A stretch of DNA of 64,000 bases from Rubrobacter xylanophilus (GCF_007164525.1 NZ_AP019791.1:1413501-1477500); one strand, 5' to 3'; counted from the stretch's first letter, positions 27,121 to 36,325 are shown. Numbers and translations are program-made. Notes: a model not told the origin generated them from the letters alone.

Positions 27121-27963
27121 GTGCTTGCCAGGCTCCTCCACATCTCGCGTCCCGTGCTGTGGGTCAACACCGTGGGCAGCGGGTTCGTAGGGATGTGGTT
27201 GGCCGGAGAGCTGTGGAGCCGGGACTTCCTCCCCGTGCTGCTGTGGCTCACGCTGCCGTTCAACCTCCTGATCTACGGCACCAACGACATCTTCGACCGG
27301 GAGACCGACGCCACCAACCCCCGGAAGGGTTCGCTGGAGGGAGCCCGGATACACCCCGGCGAGGTCCGCACCATCTGGCTCGCCGTGCTGCTCCTCAACC
27401 TCCCCTTCGCCACGTACTTCGCCCTCTCCCTCCCCCCCGCCGCCACGCTTTGGATGGCGGCGTACGCGCTCGTCTTTCTCGGCTACTCCGTACCTCCCGC
27501 GCGGTTCAAGGCCCGCCCCTACCTGGACTCGCTGAGCAACGCCGCCTATGCCCTCCCGCTCGTCTTCGTGCCGCTCGCGCTCGGGGAGGAGCCGGTCTGG
27601 CCCGCGGCTCTGGGGCTCATGGCCTGGAGCGTGGCCAAGCACGCCTTCGATGCGGTGCAGGACATCCGGGAGGACCGTCGAGCCGGGATCCCCACCACCC
27701 CCGTCCGGCTCGGGGTCCGCGGCACCGTGGTGTGGAGCGGGGCCTGGTGGGCGCTGGCCAGCGTCCTCTTCGCCCTCGCGAGCCCGCCGGTGGCGTTGCT
27801 CAACGCGGCGTACGCGGGCGCGCTGCTCCTCGCCCTGTGGAGGGAGCCCCGCCCGGCGACCGGGCACCGGCTCTACCCGTACTCCATAGCCTTCCCCTAC
27901 GTGGCCGGCACTGCCGCCGGGGTGCTGCTGGTAGGCGCCCTCTCTCTGGGGGTCTACCCGTGA
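27121..27963 (+). CDS. UbiA-family prenyltransferase, probable lycopene elongase
   Basis: 280 residues from GTG 27121. It has eight or nine membrane helices. The two Asp-rich UbiA motifs are NDIFDRETDATNP (about 57-69) and DAVQDIREDRRAG (about 177-189), which bind prenyl diphosphate through Mg. The context (CruF and a CrtI/CrtD-type desaturase) points to an LbtA/LyeJ-type enzyme that adds C5 units to lycopene. Its stop overlaps the next start (GTGA). Quinone or chlorophyll prenylation cannot be excluded from sequence alone. Confidence 0.88.
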   Translation: MLARLLHISRPVLWVNTVGSGFVGMWLAGELWSRDFLPVLLWLTLPFNLLIYGTNDIFDRETDATNPRKGSLEGARIHPGEVRTIWLAVLLLNLPFATYFALSLPPAATLWMAAYALVFLGYSVPPARFKARPYLDSLSNAAYALPLVFVPLALGEEPVWPAALGLMAWSVAKHAFDAVQDIREDRRAGIPTTPVRLGVRGTVVWSGAWWALASVLFALASPPVALLNAAYAGALLLALWREPRPATGHRLYPYSIAFPYVAGTAAGVLLVGALSLGVYP

Positions 27964-29387
27964 GCTGGGTGGTCGTGGTGGGCGGGGGCATCGGGGGGCT
28001 CGCTGCGGCCGCCCTGCTGGGCCGGGCGGGGCACGAGGTGACCCTGCTCGAGGCAGCCGGGCAACCCGGGGGGAAGAGCCGGCGCATAAGCCTGCTGGGC
28101 CAGCGGATGGACACCGGCCCCTCCCTCCTGACCTTTCCTGGGGTCTGGGAGGAGTTCCTGCGGCGCTACGACGCACTCGGCGGTGAGCCGGGAGCGGCGA
28201 AGGAGATCTCGGGCCTGAGCCTCCTGCGGCTGCCGGAGCTCGGCAGGTACCACCTGCGCGGGGAGGAGGTCCCGCTTCCCGTCCCGGAAGGCCACCACTG
28301 GCACCCGGCGTGGAGGCGCTTCTCGGAGGCACACTCCGGGCTGGGGAAGGAGGTGGAGCGGCTGCTCGTCTCGGACCCTCTCGACATACGGGTGCTGCCC
28401 GCGCTCCTCCGGTTGCTGAGGACCTACGGCCTCAGGGGGCGTCTCACGGCATCCGGATACCTGCGCACCCTGGGATGGCTCCCGGAGGGGCTTCGGGAGA
28501 TCATCGCCATCCACAGCCTCAACGCCGGCGTGGGTCCAGACCGGGTCTCGGCGCTGTACGCAAGCCTCCCCGCCATCGTGGCGGAGGAGGGAGCCTGGGT
28601 TCCCGAGGGTGGCATCCACGAGCTCGTGAAGGCCCTCGTGCGGCTCGCCCGGCACGCGGGGGTCCAGATCCGCACCCGGGAGCCGGCCCTGAAGGTCGCC
28701 CCGGGAGGCGTGGTCTCGGCCGGCGGCACCCATCCGGCGGAGGCGGTCGTGGGGGCAATCGACGCCGAGCGGCTGGAGCGACTGGAGGGGGCCGGAGCCG
28801 GAGGCTCCGGCCCCCTCTCCTGTTCGGGCGTCGGGATCTACGCCGTGCTCAAAGAGGAGCTTCCCCTCCCCACACACTCGGTCGTGCTCCCGGACGATCC
28901 CGGGACGCTCTATGCCGCGCTGGAGAACCTCAGGGACCCTCCGCAGACCATGGCCTTCGTCAACTACCACCGCCCCGGCGAGATCTACCCCAACCGCAGG
29001 CCCACGGCCGCGCTGCTGCTCACCGTTCCCGCCGACGGACGGAGCCGAAACCTCGAGGACCCGTTCGTCATGCGCGAGGTGGAACGCGTCTCGCTGGCCC
29101 TCGGGCTGAGGGAGCCGCTCACCAGGTTCGCGGCGGCGACAGAGGTGCTCGACCCCGGATACTTCGCGCTGTGGGGGAGCCCGGGAGGCGCTCTGTACGG
29201 GCGGACACGCCCCTTCTGGCGGACAGGTCCGCTCCACCGGCCGGGCTACTTCGAGCGGGGGCGGCCGTGGCTGTGGCGCGCCGGGGCGGCGGTTCATCCC
29301 GGCGGCGGCATCCCGGCCGTGCTCGGGGGAGCCATGATCTCCGCCTCCCGCCTGATGAGACGACTCGGGAGAAAGGAGGCACCGTGA
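27960..29387 (+). CDS. CrtI/CrtD-family carotenoid desaturase
   Basis: 475 residues. The FAD dinucleotide motif VVVGGGIGGLAAAALLGRAG opens the protein, followed by GGKSRRISLLGQRMDTGPS, the usual CrtI second motif. GAAVHPGGGIPAVLGGAM near the C-terminus is the carotenoid-desaturase FAD signature. The pairing with UbiA-like and CruF genes suggests a 3,4-desaturase (CrtD) acting on C45/C50 intermediates. GTG overlaps at both ends show that it is translated with its neighbours. Confidence 0.9.
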   Translation: MSWVVVVGGGIGGLAAAALLGRAGHEVTLLEAAGQPGGKSRRISLLGQRMDTGPSLLTFPGVWEEFLRRYDALGGEPGAAKEISGLSLLRLPELGRYHLRGEEVPLPVPEGHHWHPAWRRFSEAHSGLGKEVERLLVSDPLDIRVLPALLRLLRTYGLRGRLTASGYLRTLGWLPEGLREIIAIHSLNAGVGPDRVSALYASLPAIVAEEGAWVPEGGIHELVKALVRLARHAGVQIRTREPALKVAPGGVVSAGGTHPAEAVVGAIDAERLERLEGAGAGGSGPLSCSGVGIYAVLKEELPLPTHSVVLPDDPGTLYAALENLRDPPQTMAFVNYHRPGEIYPNRRPTAALLLTVPADGRSRNLEDPFVMREVERVSLALGLREPLTRFAAATEVLDPGYFALWGSPGGALYGRTRPFWRTGPLHRPGYFERGRPWLWRAGAAVHPGGGIPAVLGGAMISASRLMRRLGRKEAP

Positions 29388-30544
29388 TCCTCGAACCCCA
29401 GCGCGAGAGCTTCAGCGGTCTGGAAGACGGGATCGTCTACCTCAACTGCGCATACATGTCCCCGCAGCTCAGGTCGTCGTTAGAAGCCGCGGAGCGGGCG
29501 CTCTCGCGGAGGTCGAAGCCCTGGAAGATCTCCGCCAGGGACTTCTTCGAGGAGCCCGAGGAGAGCCGGCGGCTGTTCGCCCGGCTCGTCGGCGGCGACC
29601 CGGAAGGGGTCGCCCTCGTCCCCTCGGCCAGCTACGGCGTGGCCGTCGCCGCCAGAAACCTCGTCCCCGGCCCCGGCAGGAGGATGCTAGCGCTCGAAGA
29701 GGAGTTCCCTTCCAGCTACTACGCCTGGGCCGAGCTCGCCGCGAAGACCGAAGCGAGGCTCGAAACGGTGCCGAGACCCGCGGATCACGACTGGACCTCG
29801 GCCGTGCTGGAGCGCCTGGACGAAAGCGTGGACGTGGTCGTCGCTCCCAACTGCCACTGGACCGACGGCTCGCTCGTGGATCTGGAGCGCGTCGGCGAGG
29901 AGGCGCGGCGTGCGGGGGCCGCGCTCGTCGTCGACGCGACCCAGTCGCTCGGCGCTCACCCCTTCGACGTACGCCGGGTACGGCCGGACTTCCTGGTCGC
30001 CGCCGCGTACAAGTGGCTGCTCGGTCCCTACGGGGTGGCCTTCCTGTGGGTCGCCGAAGGGAGGAGGGAGGGAACCCCCATCGAGCACAACTGGATCAAC
30101 CGCGCCGGCAGCGAGGACTTCTCAGGTCTCGCGGGCTACGCCGCGGGATTCCAGCCCGGGGCCCGACGCTACGACGCCGGAGAGCGCAGCAACTTCATCC
30201 TGCTGCCCATGGCCAACGCTGCCCTGCGCCGGCTGCTCGAGTGGGGCGTGGAGAACGTCTCCGAGACGCTCGGGGCCCTGACGGACCTGGTGGAGGATGG
30301 AGCATCTGAGCTCGGGTTGCACCCCACACCCCGAGACCGCCGGGTGCGGCACATGCTGGGGCTGCGTCTCCCCCGAGGAGGGGCGGCGGAGATCGCCAAT
30401 CGGCTGGCGGAGCGGGGAGTATTCGTGAGCGCTCGGGGCGCCTGCCTGCGGGTCTCGCCACACCTGTACAACACCCGCGAGGACGTGCTGCGCCTGCTGG
30501 ACGAGCTCTCGTGGGTCCTCCGGCCGGGCCCTACCCGGCGCTGA
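29384..30544 (+). CDS. class V aminotransferase-like PLP enzyme
   Basis: 386 residues. The fold type I core is clear: DATQSLGAHPFDV holds the cofactor Asp, and AAAYKWLLGPYG holds the PLP lysine. The N-terminal YLNCAYMSPQ resembles isopenicillin-N epimerase and kynureninase-like proteins. AAAGGAGG lies upstream of the GTG, which overlaps the crtD-like stop. Its place in a carotenoid operon is unexplained. It is a distant paralogue of the gene at 55620. Confidence 0.85.
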   Translation: MILEPQRESFSGLEDGIVYLNCAYMSPQLRSSLEAAERALSRRSKPWKISARDFFEEPEESRRLFARLVGGDPEGVALVPSASYGVAVAARNLVPGPGRRMLALEEEFPSSYYAWAELAAKTEARLETVPRPADHDWTSAVLERLDESVDVVVAPNCHWTDGSLVDLERVGEEARRAGAALVVDATQSLGAHPFDVRRVRPDFLVAAAYKWLLGPYGVAFLWVAEGRREGTPIEHNWINRAGSEDFSGLAGYAAGFQPGARRYDAGERSNFILLPMANAALRRLLEWGVENVSETLGALTDLVEDGASELGLHPTPRDRRVRHMLGLRLPRGGAAEIANRLAERGVFVSARGACLRVSPHLYNTREDVLRLLDELSWVLRPGPTRR

Positions 30545-30773
30545 CCCGCTCCACGCTCGTCCAGGGCAGAAATTCGTAGCCGGCGGGATCGCCGCTCGGG
30601 TCCCGGACGTCCAGAAGCAGTCCGTTGCCGTCCCAGTCGCACACGTAGCCGCTCACGTCGTTGCCGATGCGGGCGGCCACGGAGACGAAGCTGCCCCGGC
30701 GGAGGAAACCCCGGATATCCGGGGCATCCCCCCTCATGTGGTGGGTTGCGGCGTCTGCTCCCTCGCCTCCCAA
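30531..30773 (-). CDS. small hypothetical protein
   Basis: 80 residues from TTG 30773, which has GAGGAGG at the right distance. ATG 30737 is an alternative without a ribosome site. The predicted beta-rich core (GSFVSVAARIGNDVSGYVCD, FLPWTSVERVS) resembles small SH3-like or Sm-like barrels, a weak inference. It overlaps the convergent aminotransferase by 14 bp. Confidence 0.55.
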   Translation of the reverse strand: MGGEGADAATHHMRGDAPDIRGFLRRGSFVSVAARIGNDVSGYVCDWDGNGLLLDVRDPSGDPAGYEFLPWTSVERVSAG

Positions 30774-30870
30774 AAGCGCCTCCTCTCCGCGAGAGACTCG
30801 CTCGCCTCAAGCAACTACAGCATACCCCAGAGGGAAACCAAACGGGCTCTCTCCGGCGGTGGTCGTCGGC

Positions 30871-32379
30871 TCACGGCAGGGGTTCGCGCTTCATAAAGTC
30901 CTCGGCCCTGCCTGCCGGAAAGAGCATCGAGACGACCAGCGCCGCCACTGCCAGCGCCGCCACGACCCAGAACGCCGGGGAGAGAGCCGCGGCGAGGGCG
31001 GCCGCGAGCTCCCCGTAGGCCTCCTCCGGGATCCGGGCCCGCAGCGCGGGCTGCAGCAGGGCGTTCGGGTCCGAGAGGAGCCGGGCCAGCGCGCCGTCTC
31101 CCCCGGCAGCCCGCTCCACCGCCGCCCGGTAGCGGTCACCGAGCGAGAGGTTCAGGATCGTCCCCATGACCGCCACGCCGAGCGACCCGCCGATCGTACG
31201 GAAGAAGACCACGGAGGAGGTGGCGATCCCGCGGCGGTGCCAGGGCACCGCGTTCTGGACGCTCACGAGGTAGCCCGTGCTCGAGAAGCCCATCCCGAGC
31301 CCTATCACGAAGACCGCGAGGACCGCGTACGCGAGCGGCGTGTCGGCGCCCAGTCGGAGGCACATGGCCGAGCCCGCAACCACCAGGACGGCCCCCAGAA
31401 GCAGCGCGCTCCTGTAGCCCACCCTCAGGAGCATCCTGCCCCCCGCGAAGGACCCCACCGGCCAGCCGATGGAGAGCGGGGCGACGACGGCCCCGGCGGT
31501 GAGAGCCGTGCCGCCGAGGGCCCCCTGCACGTACAGCGGCACGTACACCGAGACCCCGAGCAGCACCCCGCCGAGCGCCGCGTTGCCCGCGGAGGCGACG
31601 GCGAAGAGCCGCTCCCGGAAGAGCTCCAGCGGGACGATGGGATCCGGGGCGCGGGCCTCGGCGAAGACGAAGAGCGTGAGGGCACAGGCCCCGCCCGCGA
31701 ACAGGGCGAGGTCCGCCGCGGGCCCTCCCACCCCCAGCACGGCCAGCAGCACCGCCAGGAGCCCGCCGGTGAGCAGGAAGACCCCCGGGTAGTCCGCCCG
31801 GGAGGGGCGGCGCTCGAAGCTCTCGTGCAGCGCCAGGGCCAGCAGCACCCCGGCGGTCAGCCCGAAGGGCACGTTCACCAGGAAAACCCAGCGCCAGGAG
31901 AGGTAGTCCGTGATCAGGCCTCCGGCCGCGGGGCCGACCACGGCGGAGATCCCCCACACCGCGCCGAAGAGCCCCTGGATGCGCGCCCGAACCTCCAGCT
32001 CGAAGATGTCGCCGACGATCGTCACGGCCACCGGCTGCACCGCCCCGGCACCGAGCCCCTGGATGGTCCGGTAGAGGATCAGGGTGCCCATGCTCCCGGC
32101 CGTGCCGCACAACACGCTGCCCAGCAGAAAGAGAGCGACGCCCGTCAGGTAGACCGGCTTGCGTCCATAGGCGTCGGAGAGCCTGCCGAAGACCGGTCCG
32201 GTGATCGTGGCGGCCAGCAGGTAGGAGGCGAACACCCACGGGTACAGGCTGAGGCCGCCGAGGTCCCCGATCACCGTGGGCATCGCCGTGCCCACCACGG
32301 TGGAGTCCAGAGCGGCCAGAAACGTCCCGATGAGGGTGGCGAGGGTTACGAGGATCTTGCGTCGGCGGCTCAGGCCCAA
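30871..32379 (-). CDS. MFS drug exporter, DHA2 (14-helix) family
   Basis: 502 residues with about 14 hydrophobic helices. GRLSDAYGRKPV is the MFS motif A between helices 2 and 3. LDSTVVGTAMPTV and IQGLGAGAVQPV are typical DHA2 motifs (EmrB/QacA type). It should export toxic compounds using the proton gradient. The start appears to be TTG at 32379, 11 nt after the receiver-protein stop, so the two form an operon. Confidence 0.92.
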   Translation of the reverse strand: MGLSRRRKILVTLATLIGTFLAALDSTVVGTAMPTVIGDLGGLSLYPWVFASYLLAATITGPVFGRLSDAYGRKPVYLTGVALFLLGSVLCGTAGSMGTLILYRTIQGLGAGAVQPVAVTIVGDIFELEVRARIQGLFGAVWGISAVVGPAAGGLITDYLSWRWVFLVNVPFGLTAGVLLALALHESFERRPSRADYPGVFLLTGGLLAVLLAVLGVGGPAADLALFAGGACALTLFVFAEARAPDPIVPLELFRERLFAVASAGNAALGGVLLGVSVYVPLYVQGALGGTALTAGAVVAPLSIGWPVGSFAGGRMLLRVGYRSALLLGAVLVVAGSAMCLRLGADTPLAYAVLAVFVIGLGMGFSSTGYLVSVQNAVPWHRRGIATSSVVFFRTIGGSLGVAVMGTILNLSLGDRYRAAVERAAGGDGALARLLSDPNALLQPALRARIPEEAYGELAAALAAALSPAFWVVAALAVAALVVSMLFPAGRAEDFMKREPLP

Positions 32380-32390
32380 GCTCAGAAGGC

Positions 32391-32783
32391 CTAGAGCAGC
32401 GAACGGGGCCGGGCGAGCCCCCTCACCACCGACACCAGCTCCCCCGGATCGAGCGGCTTGCGCAGGATGCGTACCGAGCCCTGGGTCCTCTCAGCTATCG
32501 CCCGGGAGGCCGGATCCTTCTTCGAGGCCATGAGCACGACCGGGATCTTGGAGGTCTTGGGCATGGCCTTCAGGCAGTGGCAGGCCTCCACCCCGCCGAT
32601 GTGCGGCATGGAGACGTCCATGACGATGAGGTCCACCTTCTGGTTCAGGGCCTCCTGCAGGGCCCGCCGCCCGTCGGAGGCTAGGACGACCCGGTATCCG
32701 GCCTCGGTCAGCGCTCTGGTCGCGACGTCCAACGCGGCGGGGTCGTCGTCGGCGACCATGACCGTGGGTTTTCCTATCTCCAT
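32391..32783 (-). CDS. single-domain response regulator (CheY-like)
   Basis: 130 residues from ATG 32783. The receiver signature is complete: acidic pocket VADDDPAAL, phospho-acceptor Asp in LIVMDVSMP and Lys in LRKPLDP. There is no output domain, so it acts through protein contacts. No histidine kinase is adjacent. TAGAAT (32792-32797) lies 8 nt before the ATG, again without a Shine-Dalgarno. The MFS exporter follows in the same transcript. Confidence 0.92.
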   Translation of the reverse strand: MEIGKPTVMVADDDPAALDVATRALTEAGYRVVLASDGRRALQEALNQKVDLIVMDVSMPHIGGVEACHCLKAMPKTSKIPVVLMASKKDPASRAIAERTQGSVRILRKPLDPGELVSVVRGLARPRSLL

Positions 32784-32888
32784 GACAGCGTATTCTACAC
32801 CCTGCGGGTATGTGTGCCCGCCCACCCGACGGACGGCACCCGATGGGTTAAACTCCTGCCGGAGCACACCCTGAAAGAGAGGTGAGGC

Positions 32889-34124
32889 GTGCAGCAGGAG
32901 AGGTACTTCCGCAAGGGCTTCAAGATGCGGGGGCAGATCCAGCACCTTCTGGACCGGGACTACCGCTCCGAGATCGTGGACGAGATCCGGCGCCGCGGCA
33001 ACGTGCTCAGGGCCGGGGATCTCACCCTGCGCCTCGCCGACGAGTTCGGCTTCTGCTATGGGGTGGACCGGGCGGTGGACTACGCCTTCCAGACCCGGGA
33101 GAAGTTCCCGGACCGCAGGATCTTCCTGACCGGGGACATGATCCACAACGCCTCCATGAACGCCCGGCTCAGGGAGATGGGCATCGAGTTCCTCTCGCAG
33201 GGCTTCGACGGGCGGCCGGACGAGCGATTCGACGACCTGGGCGAGGAGGACGTGGTGATCCTCCCGGCCTTCGGCGCGCCGGTGGAGTGGGTAAAGAGGC
33301 TGCGCGAGCGCGGATGCATCATCGTGGACACCACCTGCGGCTCGGTGCTCTCGGTGTGGAAGCGAGTGACCAGATACGCCCAGAAGGGCTTCACCAGCGT
33401 CATCCACGGCAAGTACTACCACGAGGAGACCAAGGCGACCGCCTCCCAGACCCGCCGGGACGGCGGCAACGGGAAGTACCTGATCGTGCGCGACCTCAAA
33501 GAGACCGGCTACCTCACGGACTTCATCCGGGGCCGGATCGGCGCGGAGGAACTCAAGAAGAAGCTCGGCCACGGCATGAGCCCCGGTCTAGACCCGGAGA
33601 AGGATCTGGTACGCGTGGGCGTGGCCAACCAGACGACCATGCTGATGACCGAGACGATGAAGGTGGGCGAAGAGATCCGCAAGGCCATGGAGGACCGCTA
33701 CGGGCGGGAGAACCTATCCGAGCACTTCGAGCTGTTCGACACGATCTGCTCGGCAACCCAGGACCGGCAGGACGCCCTGATGCGGCTCCTGGAGCACCCG
33801 CTGGACGTCATGATCATCGTCGGCGGCTACAACTCCTCTAACACCAACAACCTGGCGATCATCGCCGCCGAGCGGGTGCCCCGCAGCTACCACGTGTCGA
33901 GCGGCGAGTGCATCCGGGGCGGCTCCATCCGCCACAAGCCGCCGGGCACCCCCCTCGACCCGCGGGAGGAGGTCGAGGAGGAGGCCTGGCTCCCGGAGGG
34001 ACCGGTGCGCGTGGGGCTCACCGCAGGGGCCTCGACCCCGAACTCCCAGATCGGACTGGCCGTCCGGCGCATCCTGGAGGCCCGGGGCATCCCGGTGGAG
34101 GAGGCTCTGGCCGCCACCTCCTGA
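32889..34124 (+). CDS. ispH: 4-hydroxy-3-methylbut-2-enyl diphosphate reductase IspH (long form)
   Basis: 411 residues, about 100 longer than E. coli IspH and closer to cyanobacterial/plant forms with an N-terminal extension. Three cluster-binding Cys are seen in FGFCYGVDRA, VDTTCGSV and DTICSATQDRQ. Substrate-site Ser/Asn are in YNSSNTNNL. It performs the last MEP-pathway step, giving IPP and DMAPP, the precursors of the carotenoids encoded 3 kb away. The GTG start follows GAGAGGTGAGGC. Confidence 0.95.
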   Translation: MQQERYFRKGFKMRGQIQHLLDRDYRSEIVDEIRRRGNVLRAGDLTLRLADEFGFCYGVDRAVDYAFQTREKFPDRRIFLTGDMIHNASMNARLREMGIEFLSQGFDGRPDERFDDLGEEDVVILPAFGAPVEWVKRLRERGCIIVDTTCGSVLSVWKRVTRYAQKGFTSVIHGKYYHEETKATASQTRRDGGNGKYLIVRDLKETGYLTDFIRGRIGAEELKKKLGHGMSPGLDPEKDLVRVGVANQTTMLMTETMKVGEEIRKAMEDRYGRENLSEHFELFDTICSATQDRQDALMRLLEHPLDVMIIVGGYNSSNTNNLAIIAAERVPRSYHVSSGECIRGGSIRHKPPGTPLDPREEVEEEAWLPEGPVRVGLTAGASTPNSQIGLAVRRILEARGIPVEEALAATS

Positions 34125-34131
34125 AAGAGCG

Positions 34132-34911
34132 TTGCTGCGCACGGTAACCGTCACCCGGTACGTCGCGCCGCTGCGCGAGGGCGGGTCGCTCCCGGCAATA
34201 GTGGAGGCCGACGATCTGGGCACCTACGTCCTGAAGTTCCGCGGCGCGGGCCAGGGCCGCAAGGCACTCGTCGCAGAGATAGCGGCCGGGGAGCTGGCCC
34301 GCTCTCTGGGCCTCGCGGTGCCGGAGATAGTCCTGGCCGAGCTGGACGCGGAGCTCGCCCGCCCCGAGCCCGACCCGGAGATACAGGACCTCATCCGGGC
34401 GAGCGCGGGGCTGAACGTGGCGCTGGACTACCTGCCGGGCTCCCTGGGCTTCGACCCCCTGGTCGACGCCCCCGATCCCCTGCTCGCCTCGCGCATCCTG
34501 TGGTTCGATGCCCTGGTGGCCAACGTGGACCGCACGGTGCACAACCCCAACCTCCTGGTCTGGCACGGGCGGCTGTGGCTCATAGATCACGGAGCGGCGC
34601 TGTACTTCCACCACGCGTGGAGGGGCTGGGAGGAGGCATCCCGCAAGCCCTACGTCGCGGCCCGGGACCACGTCCTGCTCCCCTTCGCCACCGCCCTGCG
34701 CGAGGCGGACGAGATGATGTCCGCCAGGATCTCCCCCGCCATGCTGGACGGCATCCTCGGCCTCGTCCCGGACGCCTGGCTCCAGGACGAGCCCGGCTTC
34801 GCAGACACCCAGGAGGTGCGCACCGCCTACCGCGAGTACCTGCTGAGCCGCCTGGAGGAGCCCAGGGAGTGGGTGGATCATCTGGAGGAGACGCGTGCGC
34901 AAGCTGTTTGA
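34132..34911 (+). CDS. HipA-like kinase-fold protein
   Basis: 259 residues. The fold has a nucleotide Lys in YVLKFRGAGQG and the catalytic signature NVDRTVHNPNLL followed by LIDHGAALYFHH, which match the D...N and metal Asp of HipA/PI3K-like kinases. The typical HipA N-subdomain 1 and a HipB antitoxin are missing, so this is the stand-alone HipA-like family often paired with DUF3037. The TTG start lies 8 nt after ispH. It overlaps the next gene by 17 bp. Substrate unknown. Confidence 0.8.
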   Translation: MLRTVTVTRYVAPLREGGSLPAIVEADDLGTYVLKFRGAGQGRKALVAEIAAGELARSLGLAVPEIVLAELDAELARPEPDPEIQDLIRASAGLNVALDYLPGSLGFDPLVDAPDPLLASRILWFDALVANVDRTVHNPNLLVWHGRLWLIDHGAALYFHHAWRGWEEASRKPYVAARDHVLLPFATALREADEMMSARISPAMLDGILGLVPDAWLQDEPGFADTQEVRTAYREYLLSRLEEPREWVDHLEETRAQAV

Positions 34912-35293
34912 GTACGCACTGCTACGGGTCGTGCCCCGACCGGAACGGGGCGAGTTCATCAACGCGGGGGTGGTTCTCTACTGTCCGGAAGAGGACTTCC
35001 TGGACGCCAGGATACACCTGGACCGCGAGCGGCTGCGGGCGCTGGACCCCGAGATAGACCGGGAAGCGGTGCTGGCCCACCTGGAGTCGGTGAGGCGGGT
35101 ATGCGCCGGCGGCGAGGATGCCGGGCCGCTCGGACGCCTCTCCGCGCGCGAGAGGTTCGGAAGGCTCGTGGCCCCGCGCAGCACGGTCCTCCAGCCCTCG
35201 CCCGTCCACACCGGCTTCACCGAGGACTGCGCGGCGGAGCTGGAGCGGCTGCTCGCAGAGATGGTCCTGCCGCCCGTCCGCCCGGGCGGCTGA
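34895..35293 (+). CDS. DUF3037 protein
   Basis: 132 residues. The opening FEYALLRVVPRPERGEFINA and the Cys-containing VVLYCPEEDFLDARI are the marks of DUF3037. The GTG start lies inside the end of the HipA-like gene, so they are made together. The pairing is common in actinobacteria. Whether it is an antitoxin, adaptor or substrate of the kinase is not known. Confidence 0.82.
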   Translation: MRKLFEYALLRVVPRPERGEFINAGVVLYCPEEDFLDARIHLDRERLRALDPEIDREAVLAHLESVRRVCAGGEDAGPLGRLSARERFGRLVAPRSTVLQPSPVHTGFTEDCAAELERLLAEMVLPPVRPGG

Positions 35294-35299
35294 GGTCTG

Positions 35300-36094
35300 C
35301 TACCGCTCGTCCCCGGCGGCCCGGCGGGAGGCGCGCCGGGCCTCCTCCTCGGCGCGGGCGCGCTCCCGGGCGGAGGACATCACCAGCTCGCGCACCTCCT
35401 CAGGGGAGTCCGTCAGCGCGAGGAGGTCCATGTCCGCCCGGGAGATCTTGCCGTCCTCCAGCACGACCTCCCGCAACCAGCGGCACATACCCCGCCAGTA
35501 ATCGCTGCCGAAGAGGATGACCGGGAAGTCGTGGACCTTTCCGGTCTGGATGAGGGTGAGCGCCTCGAAGAGCTCGTCCATCGTCCCGAAGCCGCCCGGG
35601 AAGATGACGAAGGCCTGGGCGTACTTCACGAACATGGTCTTGCGGACGAAGAAGTACCGGAACTCCACCGGCAGGTCTACGAAAGGGTTGCACCCCTGCT
35701 CGTAGGGCAGCTCGATGTTCAAGCCCACCGAGGGGACGCCGGCCTCCCGAGCCCCCCTGTTGCCGGCCTCCATGATCCCCGGCCCGCCGCCGGTGATGAT
35801 GGCGAAACCGGATTCTCCAAGCAGGCGGGCGGTCTCCACCGCCGCGGCGTACATCGGGTCCGAGGGATCCACGCGTGCCGAGCCGAAGAAGGTGACCGCG
35901 GGCCCCAGCCCGGCGAGCTCCTCGAAACCCTCGACGAACTCCCCCATGATCCTGAGCACCCGCCAGGTGTCGGTCCTGACGAAGGTCGCCTCCTCCGGAT
36001 AGGGCGGCCGGAGCATCCGCTCGTCCTCCGTGGAGCGCACCGGTCCGGAGGTCCTTCCGGGAAACCCTCTTCTTCCTTCTTCCTCGCGCGGCAC
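35300..36094 (-). CDS. LOG-family protein (lysine decarboxylase-like Rossmann fold)
   Basis: 264 residues from GTG 36094. ATG 36016 with GGAGG upstream is an equally good start. GGGPGIMEAGNRGA and PGGFGTMDELFEALTL are the signatures of LOG/TIGR00730 proteins, which release cytokinin-type bases from nucleoside monophosphates or act as nucleotide phosphoribohydrolases. The physiological substrate here is unknown. It ends an operon with two small upstream genes. Confidence 0.9.
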   Translation of the reverse strand: MPREEEGRRGFPGRTSGPVRSTEDERMLRPPYPEEATFVRTDTWRVLRIMGEFVEGFEELAGLGPAVTFFGSARVDPSDPMYAAAVETARLLGESGFAIITGGGPGIMEAGNRGAREAGVPSVGLNIELPYEQGCNPFVDLPVEFRYFFVRKTMFVKYAQAFVIFPGGFGTMDELFEALTLIQTGKVHDFPVILFGSDYWRGMCRWLREVVLEDGKISRADMDLLALTDSPEEVRELVMSSARERARAEEEARRASRRAAGDER

Positions 36095-36115
36095 GGCGAA
36101 GAGCCTCCGCGCTAC

Positions 36116-36325
36116 CTACAGCCCCAGCTCGACGAGCTTCCGGGCCACCTCGGAGATCTCCCTGCCCTCCACCGAACCACCGGCAAGCACGCGGCTGGAG
36201 CCGTCCTCGAAGGTGAGCTCGGCGACCTCCTCGCCTCCCCCCTCTCTCTCCAGGTACCGGCGCAGAACGGCAACGGCACCGGCAAGCGCGCCGAGCAGCA
36301 GCAAGCGACGGAAGAGCATCCTCAC
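36116..36325 (-). CDS. small membrane-anchored hypothetical protein
   Basis: 69 residues. An N-terminal hydrophobic helix (LLLLGALAGAVAVL) is followed by a short charged domain. The start overlaps the roadblock gene stop (ATGA), and the LOG gene follows 21 bp later. Function unknown. Confidence 0.65.
   Translation of the reverse strand: MRMLFRRLLLLGALAGAVAVLRRYLEREGGGEEVAELTFEDGSSRVLAGGSVEGREISEVARKLVELGL

Noticed and set aside
34132-34911. HipA toxin of a HipBA toxin-antitoxin module
   Set aside because: No HipB-like helix-turn-helix gene is adjacent and the N-subdomain is missing. It fits the separate HipA-like/DUF3037 pairing.
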